Shown one piece after another: positions 1 to 4,378 of a stretch of DNA of 5,511 bases. The first letter of the stretch is position 1. The number at the start of each line of letters is the position of its first letter. The DNA comes from Ignavibacteriales bacterium. GTDB taxonomy: Bacteria; Bacteroidota; Ignavibacteria; Ignavibacteriales; Melioribacteraceae. The DNA lies in contig QYQI01000063.1 of the NCBI GenBank assembly GCA_007280825.1, positions 1 to 5,511 on the forward strand. Direction: 5' to 3'. The notes under the pieces were generated by a model. It was given only the letters and a program-made list of their open reading frames with translations. It was not told the DNA's origin and did no database searches. The translations under genes were made by a program, and so were the position numbers.

Positions 1-372
1 ATCCATAACTCTTCCCCAAATTTTAAGGAAGTCTGCTCTCTTCTTGGAAAGAACTAAATTTCCATCTTCATCATCAACACTTTCAATTACAACATCAACT
101 TTCTCACCGATCTTAATTTCTTCGGTTGCGTTGAATTCTGATTTTGAAATTGTTCCATCCGATTTGAAACCTACATCAACAACAACGTTATCGGTATTTA
201 CACCAACGATAGTCCCTTCAAGAATCTCACCTTCCTTTATATCTCGAAATGAATGAGCATAAAGTTCAGAAAGTTCTTTAAGATCTTCAGGAGAGTATTC
301 ATCTGCATTGATGTACCTTTCTCTTTTGGGTTTAGATACTTTTTTCTTAGTATCTTTTTCTAACTCTAACAT
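1..372 (-). CDS. rpsA: 30S ribosomal protein S1, N-terminal part (cut by the left window edge)
   Basis: The 124 visible codons encode the start of ribosomal protein S1, the RNA-binding protein of the small subunit that helps load mRNA onto the ribosome. Residues 1-47 are a charged, lysine-rich extension (KKK near residue 9, then KPKRER). The first S1 (OB-fold) domain spans roughly 48-113: it begins GEILEGTIVGV, continues with VVVDVGFKSDG, and ends with NLVLSKKRA, the usual end of an S1 repeat. The tryptophan at 119 starts the linker to the second domain, which is outside the window. The N-terminal extension is longer than in E. coli S1, where the first domain begins near residue 20. The ATG at 372-370 is chosen because an AGGAG lies 5 bases upstream. 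The frame is open to base 1, so the C-terminal part is missing only because of the window. The gene follows cmk, a common bacterial arrangement. Confidence 0.93.
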   Translation of the reverse strand, partial: MLELEKDTKKKVSKPKRERYINADEYSPEDLKELSELYAHSFRDIKEGEILEGTIVGVNTDNVVVDVGFKSDGTISKSEFNATEEIKIGEKVDVVIESVDDEDGNLVLSKKRADFLKIWGRVMD

Positions 373-468
373 TTTAACTCCTACTGCTGTTACTCTGCTT
401 CGAACATTCCGCCATCTTGAATTTTCTCGGCAGTTTTGGTTTAGTTTAACATCTGTTATGATGGCATT
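373..468 (-). promoter_or_regulatory. rpsA leader with Shine-Dalgarno sequence
   Basis: This 96-base gap lies between the cmk stop codon and the rpsA ATG. A clear AGGAG at 378-382 sits 5 bases before the ATG and fixes the rpsA start. I see no TAnnTTTG-type promoter here, so rpsA is probably read from the cmk transcript. A weak 5-bp stem can form between 429-433 and 409-413 with a 15-base loop, including one G-U pair; this is too weak to call a regulatory structure. S1 controls its own translation through its leader in E. coli, but nothing here proves the same. Confidence 0.5.
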
Positions 469-1143
469 TTATTTTTTGAAAACTTCATTAATTTTCTTAA
501 GTAAGAATTCGTAATCCTGTTCCGGAGTTAATGCGGAATTATCAAGCTCTATTGCATCATCAGCTTTTTTTAACGGAGAGATTTCTCTTCCGCTGTCAAT
601 TCTATCTCTTTTTTCCAAATTAGCTTTAACTTCTTCAAATGTGATCGAAATATTTTTATCTTGAAATTCTCTTAATCGTCTTTTAGTTCTTATATCAATC
701 GAAGCAGTAAGGAAAATTTTTAGATCTGCATTAGGAAACACAACTGTAGTAACATCTCTTCCTTCAGCAACAATATTTCCTTCATCACCTAATCTTTTTT
801 GAATCTTAACTAATTCTGCTCTTACTTCAGGTATCCTGCTTATGTCGCTCACCTTTCCGTTAACTTCCGCAGTCCTAATTTGTTCGGTAACTTCTTCGTC
901 ATCAACAAAAACTCTTGTTACACCGTTTTCAAATCTTAGCTTTAAATTGATCCGCCTTGCCATATCAATAACGGCAGGAATATTTTCGGCGATGCCATTT
1001 CTTAGAGCAATAAAAGTTATAGCGCGATACATCGCACCGGTATCCAAATATGTAAAACCAAGTTTTTGTGCAATGTTTTTAGCAGCAGTACTTTTGCCTG
1101 AACCGGCGGGACCGTCTATTGCTATGATTATTTTCTTTAACAT
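469..1143 (-). CDS. cmk: Cytidylate kinase (CMP/dCMP kinase)
   Basis: This 224-residue protein transfers phosphate from ATP to CMP or dCMP, making CDP/dCDP for RNA, DNA and lipid synthesis; it acts in the cytoplasm. Its length is typical of bacterial Cmk. The ATP-binding P-loop GPAGSGKS is at residues 11-18. The nucleoside-binding stretch YLDTGAMYRA is at 32-41, VTEQIRTAEV at 85-94, and EGRDVTTVVFPNADLKIFL at 127-145; the usual form is GRDxGTVVFP, so Thr132 replaces the common Gly. The C-terminal KRDRIDSGREISPLKKADDA (178-197) contains the arginines and aspartate expected in the lid and CMP-binding region. The ATG is chosen because the P-loop sits at its usual distance from it. No Shine-Dalgarno sequence precedes it, but a promoter lies only 8 bases away. 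rpsA follows after 96 bases. Nothing suggests damage or transfer. Confidence 0.96.
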   Translation of the reverse strand: MLKKIIIAIDGPAGSGKSTAAKNIAQKLGFTYLDTGAMYRAITFIALRNGIAENIPAVIDMARRINLKLRFENGVTRVFVDDEEVTEQIRTAEVNGKVSDISRIPEVRAELVKIQKRLGDEGNIVAEGRDVTTVVFPNADLKIFLTASIDIRTKRRLREFQDKNISITFEEVKANLEKRDRIDSGREISPLKKADDAIELDNSALTPEQDYEFLLKKINEVFKK

Positions 1144-1151
1144 TTGGCTGG

Positions 1152-1183
1152 CAAAAATAGGAAAACTACCCCCCTACCGCAAA
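1152..1183 (-). promoter_or_regulatory. Bacteroidota-type promoter of cmk-rpsA
   Basis: Read on the minus strand, a -33-like TTTG (1180-1183) is followed after exactly 20 bases by TATTTTTG (1152-1159), which fits the TAnnTTTG -7 consensus of the Bacteroidota primary sigma factor at every fixed position. The cmk ATG begins 8 bases after the -7 box, so transcription should start within a few bases of the ATG. The gene has no ribosome binding site, as expected for such a short leader. The spacer contains a run of six G. The promoter lies in the 65-base gap after the last permease gene, where I see no terminator, so read-through from the transporter operon may add to cmk expression. Confidence 0.6.
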
Positions 1184-1208
1184 TTTAAAAGATGCGAATA
1201 ATTTGGGC

Positions 1209-2378
1209 TTAACCCCCTCTTAATGCACTAACAATATTTAATCTTGAAGCGCGAACTGCTGGTAAGAACCCACCGAGTAATCCCATAACAATTGCAAAAA
1301 TCAAACATGAAGTTATTATTGAAGGGTTTAGAGCAAACGCAAATGATAAATCAGAGAATGAATTAAAGTTTAAGGTTGAGATAGTAAATAATTGCAAGAA
1401 CGATGCTAAGAATAATCCAACAGCGGCACCGATCAATGTAATCAGTAAAGATTCACTTAAAAATGCGAAGAGAATACTTCTACGTTTGAAACCAAGTGAG
1501 CGCATTGTTCCAATTTCCACTGTTCTATTTGCAACTGCGGCATACATTGTAATGGTTGCGCCAATAATTGCACCGAAACTAAAAATAACAGTTATAAACG
1601 TTCCGAGAATTCGAATGAATGCTGCAAGAAATTCCGATTGCATTTCAAAGAATCTTTGTTCGGTCATTACTTCAAATTGTTGAAGTCTCTTGTCTGCGTT
1701 AAACGCTCTTTGGAATTTATCAAAGTTATTCGGGTTATCTAATTTAATTGTCATAGTTGAAACAGTATTCCCGCGATTAAATGCACTCTGCAACTGTGTT
1801 GCATCGCCCCAAACTTCGGATTCAAATCCACTCCCATTTGCTTCGAACAAACCAACAACGGTCCAGTTGTCACCTGCAAATTTTATTTTACTTCCTATCT
1901 GAGCACCAGCAAATTTATTTGATACTGATTTCCCGACAATCAATTCTCTTAAAGAAGGATTGAACATTCTTCCTTCGGTGGTTTTTAACTGCGGGCGCAA
2001 AATATTAACTAGTTGAGAAACACCGCGAACTATTATGTTACTCATTCCGCCTTTTTTAATTTCTAGATTAATTATCACTACCGGTTCGCCGGAAATTATT
2101 TGTCTGCCGTCGTTTGTTTTTGCTATGTATGGAAAGGTTCGAACAACATTTTGTGTCTCACCATCAACGATGCTGGATATTTCTCCTTGAGAAGATTTTC
2201 TCATCACCATAACATTTTCTTTTGATCCCGTTGCAACTAAAGTTTTTTCAACACCGTAAGCCATCATAAGCACAGCCGCAAATACAAACACTACAAGCGC
2301 AATACCTGCAACTGTAATTAATGTAGTAAGTTTTCTAGTTATCAAACTTCTTATAGTGTATTTGAATGGAACTGCCAT
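1209..2378 (-). CDS. ABC transporter permease, FtsX/MacB family (second permease of the operon)
   Basis: This 389-residue inner-membrane protein has the MacB/FtsX architecture. TM1 is at about residues 18-40, followed by a large extracytoplasmic domain (about 45-250, the MacB periplasmic core type), then three further membrane helices at about 254-280, 303-330 and 354-376. The family signature between TM2 and TM3 is clear: AVANRTVEIGTMRSLGFKRR (281-300), the cytoplasmic coupling segment that touches the ATPase. The C-terminus FLPAVRASRLNIVSALRGG (371-389) matches the usual PAxRAxxLxxVxALR ending. Such permeases pass ATP-driven movements to the periplasmic side rather than forming a conventional channel. 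The ATG has an AGAGG 5 bases upstream (2384-2388). It is last in the adaptor-ATPase-permease-permease set and probably pairs with the preceding permease. LolC/LolE-type lipoprotein export is an alternative, but the adaptor gene favours a MacAB-like role. The substrate is unknown. Confidence 0.88.
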   Translation of the reverse strand: MAVPFKYTIRSLITRKLTTLITVAGIALVVFVFAAVLMMAYGVEKTLVATGSKENVMVMRKSSQGEISSIVDGETQNVVRTFPYIAKTNDGRQIISGEPVVIINLEIKKGGMSNIIVRGVSQLVNILRPQLKTTEGRMFNPSLRELIVGKSVSNKFAGAQIGSKIKFAGDNWTVVGLFEANGSGFESEVWGDATQLQSAFNRGNTVSTMTIKLDNPNNFDKFQRAFNADKRLQQFEVMTEQRFFEMQSEFLAAFIRILGTFITVIFSFGAIIGATITMYAAVANRTVEIGTMRSLGFKRRSILFAFLSESLLITLIGAAVGLFLASFLQLFTISTLNFNSFSDLSFAFALNPSIITSCLIFAIVMGLLGGFLPAVRASRLNIVSALRGG

Positions 2379-2383
2379 GTTAA

Positions 2384-2388
2384 CCTCT
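2384..2388 (-). promoter_or_regulatory. Shine-Dalgarno sequence of the second permease
   Basis: AGAGG, preceded by a run of A, lies 5 bases before the ATG at 2378. It supports this start and lies just outside the inverted repeat at 2400-2459, so the repeat does not replace or bury the ribosome binding site. Confidence 0.7.
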
Positions 2389-2399
2389 TTTTTTCATTC

Positions 2400-2459
2400 T
2401 GAGGAGCGCAAGTGACGAAGAATCTCAATGATTAAGTTAGAGATATTTCGCTCCGCTCA
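2400..2459 (-). repeat. Degenerate intergenic inverted repeat between the two permease genes
   Basis: The left arm TGAG+GAGCG (2400-2408) is complementary to the right arm CGCTC-CG-CTCA (2449-2459), apart from a 2-base CG bulge. Further in, GAAGAATCTC (2417-2426) pairs with GAGATATTTC (2440-2449) at 8 of 10 positions; the two inner/outer right arms share base 2449, so both cannot pair fully at once. The loop is about 13 bases. From memory, the wording (CATTCTGAGGAGCG, GACGAAGAATCTC, CGCTCCGCTCA) resembles an abundant intergenic palindrome seen in many bacterial genomes, whose intact form ends in GAATGAC; here that right end is lost. It fills nearly all of the gap between the two genes. No T-run follows on the minus strand, so it is not a typical terminator. 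Confidence 0.6.
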
Positions 2460-2466
2460 ATATTAA

Positions 2467-3624
2467 TTAACCTACAAACCTAAATCCATCAACAATCTTT
2501 GTTCCAAGTGCACGTTGAATTGGGAATATTGCAGCAAGCAATCCAACTAACAAAGTTGCTATAACTGCAAGAGCAATAGTGATCGGTTCAATAAAGAAGA
2601 ACGGGAAAAATCCTTTCGGCATTGCCTGTTCAAATCCCGACACAACTGGGAAGGTTAGAGCTAAACCAATTCCTCCGCCAAGACAAGCGATCAACATAGA
2701 TTCACCAAGAATCAAACCGGTTAAGTGAAGAGCTGAAAATCCAAGTGTTTTGAATACTGCATACTCACGTGTTCTTTCCCGTGCAGACATTATCATTGTG
2801 TTTGCAACAACTAATAAAATTATTCCTATGATCATGAAGGACATCCAATTCATTGCCGTTATGATTGCACCGGAAGCAGAAATAAATCCCTGTGTAAATG
2901 CTTTTTCTGTTTCTGTTTTTGTTTCTGCCGTTGAATTTTTGAACATTGCATCAATTTGATTAGAAATTTGTGCCGAACGGTTTGGATTATCTATCTGAAC
3001 CATATACCAAAAAACTTGATTGGCTCGCGCCGGAGTTTCTGCTTTCATTCGTTCATTTAAGTAATCCAAGTGAAAAATCATTTGAGTTGCATCAGTGTTT
3101 TTATTTTTCGGCTGATAAATTCCCCGCACTTCAAATTCCCATCTGCCGGGAAAGATATCACCTTCTAAAACTATCTGATCGCCAATCTTAAAATTATATT
3201 GCTTTGCAATCGAAGCACCAACTACGCATGCATTTCTTTGTTTCTTATATACATTGAATTCTTCCTTCGATAATAAAAACTCCGGATAGACTTCGAAGAT
3301 GTTATCATCAGCAGCAATTCTTGCAAAGAAATTACTTTTGTCTTTGTAAACACCTTGGAACCAAACTGCACCGCACACATTAGCAACTCCCGGTACAGAT
3401 TGAATCTTATCTTTATAAGCAAATGGGAGCGGGAAAATGAAAGACACGGATTGACGTGTTATCAAACGGTTTGCCATTGTTGCATCAACAGTTGAATACC
3501 AAATGGTAACCACTGTTCTCAACAAACCAAATGCGATTATTGCAATTGTAATTCCAAGAATTGTAAGGGATGTTCTCAGCTTGTGCCGTAATGCATTTTT
3601 AAAAATTAATTTAAATACTTTCAT
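2467..3624 (-). CDS. ABC transporter permease, FtsX/MacB family (first permease of the operon)
   Basis: This 385-residue inner-membrane protein has TM1 at about residues 18-40, a large extracytoplasmic domain (about 41-255), and three helices at about 258-280, 303-328 and 347-372. The cytoplasmic segment MSARERTREYAVFKTLGFSA (279-298) is the most typical FtsX/MacB feature and would contact the ATPase. The N-terminus MKVFKLIFKNALRHKLRTSL is also typical: a basic amphipathic stretch before TM1. The C-terminus (FPIQRALGTKIVDGFRFVG) departs from the usual PAxRAxxLxPVxALR form that the second permease keeps. Cys84 and Cys133 lie in the extracytoplasmic domain, where the partner has no cysteine. 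The ATG is 9 bases after the ATPase stop, and its AAGGAG overlaps that stop, implying coupled translation. With the ATPase and the other permease it likely makes a heterodimeric MacB-like transporter. The substrate is unknown; a Lol-like role is the main alternative. Confidence 0.88.
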   Translation of the reverse strand: MKVFKLIFKNALRHKLRTSLTILGITIAIIAFGLLRTVVTIWYSTVDATMANRLITRQSVSFIFPLPFAYKDKIQSVPGVANVCGAVWFQGVYKDKSNFFARIAADDNIFEVYPEFLLSKEEFNVYKKQRNACVVGASIAKQYNFKIGDQIVLEGDIFPGRWEFEVRGIYQPKNKNTDATQMIFHLDYLNERMKAETPARANQVFWYMVQIDNPNRSAQISNQIDAMFKNSTAETKTETEKAFTQGFISASGAIITAMNWMSFMIIGIILLVVANTMIMSARERTREYAVFKTLGFSALHLTGLILGESMLIACLGGGIGLALTFPVVSGFEQAMPKGFFPFFFIEPITIALAVIATLLVGLLAAIFPIQRALGTKIVDGFRFVG

Positions 3625-3629
3625 ATCGG

Positions 3630-3635
3630 CTCCTT
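3630..3635 (-). promoter_or_regulatory. Shine-Dalgarno sequence overlapping the ATPase stop codon
   Basis: AAGGAG lies 5 bases before the first permease ATG and shares two bases with the TAA stop of the ATPase gene (TAAGGAG on the minus strand). A ribosome finishing the ATPase therefore covers the next start site, a layout that favours re-initiation and matched amounts of the two subunits. Confidence 0.8.
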
Positions 3636-4305
3636 ACACCAAATCGCCTTTATCGAGATGAAGCTTACGGGAAGCTTTCTCGGCAGCGTGCGGATCGTGA
3701 GTTACCACTATAACAGTTTTTTTGAATTCTTTATTTAATCGGTCAATCAATGTTAGAATTTCTTCGGCAGATTTTCTATCAAGATCACCGGTCGGTTCAT
3801 CCGCTACAAGAATTACCGGATCGGTAACAATAGCACGAGCAATTGCTACGCGTTGTTCCTGTCCGCCGGAAAGTTGTTTTGGATAGTGAGCCATTCTATC
3901 GCCAAGCCCAACAATATTCAATGTCGCTTCAACATGTTTTCTTCTTTCGGATTTGGAAAGTTTCGTAAGAAGAAGTGGCAGTTCAACATTTTCAAATGCG
4001 GTAAGAACGGGAATTAAATTATAAAATTGAAAAACAAAACCGACATTTGAAGAACGCCATTTCGCAAGAGCTGATTCGCCAAGCTTTGCTATGTCCGTTC
4101 CGGCTACTGTTACTTCTCCATTTGTCGGACGGTCAATTCCGGCGATCAAATTTAACAATGTTGTTTTACCGGAACCTGATGGTCCCATCAGTGCAAGAAA
4201 TTCTCCTTCTTGAACATCAAGAGTTATATCATGAAGAACAGGAATTTCTAAACTGTTTCGCCAATATGACTTCGATAAATTTTTTACTTGAATAATTGCA
4301 CTCAT
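3634..4305 (-). CDS. ABC transporter ATP-binding protein, MacB/LolD family
   Basis: This 223-residue protein is a stand-alone ABC ATPase that drives the two permeases from the cytoplasmic face of the inner membrane. All catalytic motifs are present: Walker A GPSGSGKT (41-48), Q-loop glutamine 93 in VFQFYNLIPVLTAFENVELP, signature LSGGQ (145-149, followed by EQR where QQR is commoner), Walker B ILVADE with catalytic Glu170, D-loop GDLD (173-176) and switch His203. The Q-loop wording and the PTGDLD stretch place it in the MacB/LolD/FtsE subfamily (DUF214/FtsX partners) rather than with importers. The length is that of a LolD-type ATPase; in E. coli MacB this domain is fused to the permease, so here the protein is split. 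The ATG has AAGGAG 6 bases upstream (4312-4317). It lies between the adaptor gene and the first permease in the same operon. MacAB-like export is favoured over LolD because of the adaptor. Confidence 0.93.
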   Translation of the reverse strand: MSAIIQVKNLSKSYWRNSLEIPVLHDITLDVQEGEFLALMGPSGSGKTTLLNLIAGIDRPTNGEVTVAGTDIAKLGESALAKWRSSNVGFVFQFYNLIPVLTAFENVELPLLLTKLSKSERRKHVEATLNIVGLGDRMAHYPKQLSGGQEQRVAIARAIVTDPVILVADEPTGDLDRKSAEEILTLIDRLNKEFKKTVIVVTHDPHAAEKASRKLHLDKGDLV

Positions 4306-4311
4306 TCAATA

Positions 4312-4317
4312 CTCCTT
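4312..4317 (-). promoter_or_regulatory. Shine-Dalgarno sequence of the ATPase gene
   Basis: A full AAGGAG stands 6 bases before the ATG at 4305, fixing the ATPase start. It is separated by 18 bases from the hairpin element at 4336-4373, so the hairpin should not block it. Confidence 0.75.
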
Positions 4318-4335
4318 TTCAAAATAATTTCTTAA

Positions 4336-4373
4336 CCACTTAAAGTCCTCCCCTTTGGGGAGGATTTAGGTGG
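4336..4373 (-). repeat. Strong hairpin-forming intergenic repeat between adaptor and ATPase genes
   Basis: A perfect 8-bp stem (4346-4353 with 4357-4364, TCCTCCCC/GGGGAGGA) closes a 3-base loop. Beyond one unpaired base at 4345, the stem continues with TAAA/TTTA (4341-4344 with 4365-4368), one position at 4340/4369 that pairs as G-U only on the plus strand, and CCAC/GTGG (4336-4339 with 4370-4373). It begins 5 bases after the adaptor stop codon. On the transcribed strand no U-run follows, so an intrinsic terminator is unlikely; a role in stabilising or processing the mRNA is possible. Its GC content is far above its surroundings, and from memory the wording resembles a dispersed intergenic palindrome common in Bacteroidota-related genomes. 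Copy number cannot be seen from one window. Confidence 0.7.
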
Positions 4374-4378
4374 GGCTT

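Noticed and set aside
374..415. A 13-codon reading frame in the rpsA leader whose TAA ends one base before the rpsA ATG, as a possible leader peptide.
   Set aside because: It has no ribosome binding site, no informative residue pattern, and a frame this short is expected by chance.
1176..1200. A CGCA...TGCG stem after the last permease as a terminator of the transporter operon.
   Set aside because: Only 4 pairs with a loop of about 11 bases and no U-run; it also overlaps the cmk promoter.
842..1201. A 119-residue plus-strand reading frame opposite cmk.
   Set aside because: It lies almost entirely antisense to a certain gene, has no ribosome binding site, and its composition is what the complement of cmk would give.
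4047..4295. Plus-strand reading frames opposite the ATPase, and similar ones opposite the adaptor and permeases.
   Set aside because: All are shadows of well-supported minus-strand genes without domains, starts or conserved patterns.
1209..4305. Assignment of the ATPase and two permeases as LolCDE (lipoprotein release).
   Set aside because: The two-permease layout fits, but the adjacent adaptor with a TolC-docking motif fits a MacAB-type tripartite exporter better; kept only as an alternative.
4320..4330. TTATTTTG upstream of the ATPase gene as a -7 promoter box.
   Set aside because: It is one base short of the TAnnTTTG pattern and no TTTG/TTG box lies at the right distance, since that place is taken by the GC-rich hairpin.
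4336..4373. The hairpin as a rho-independent terminator ending the adaptor transcript.
   Set aside because: No U-run follows on the transcribed strand and the downstream genes are functionally joined to the adaptor.
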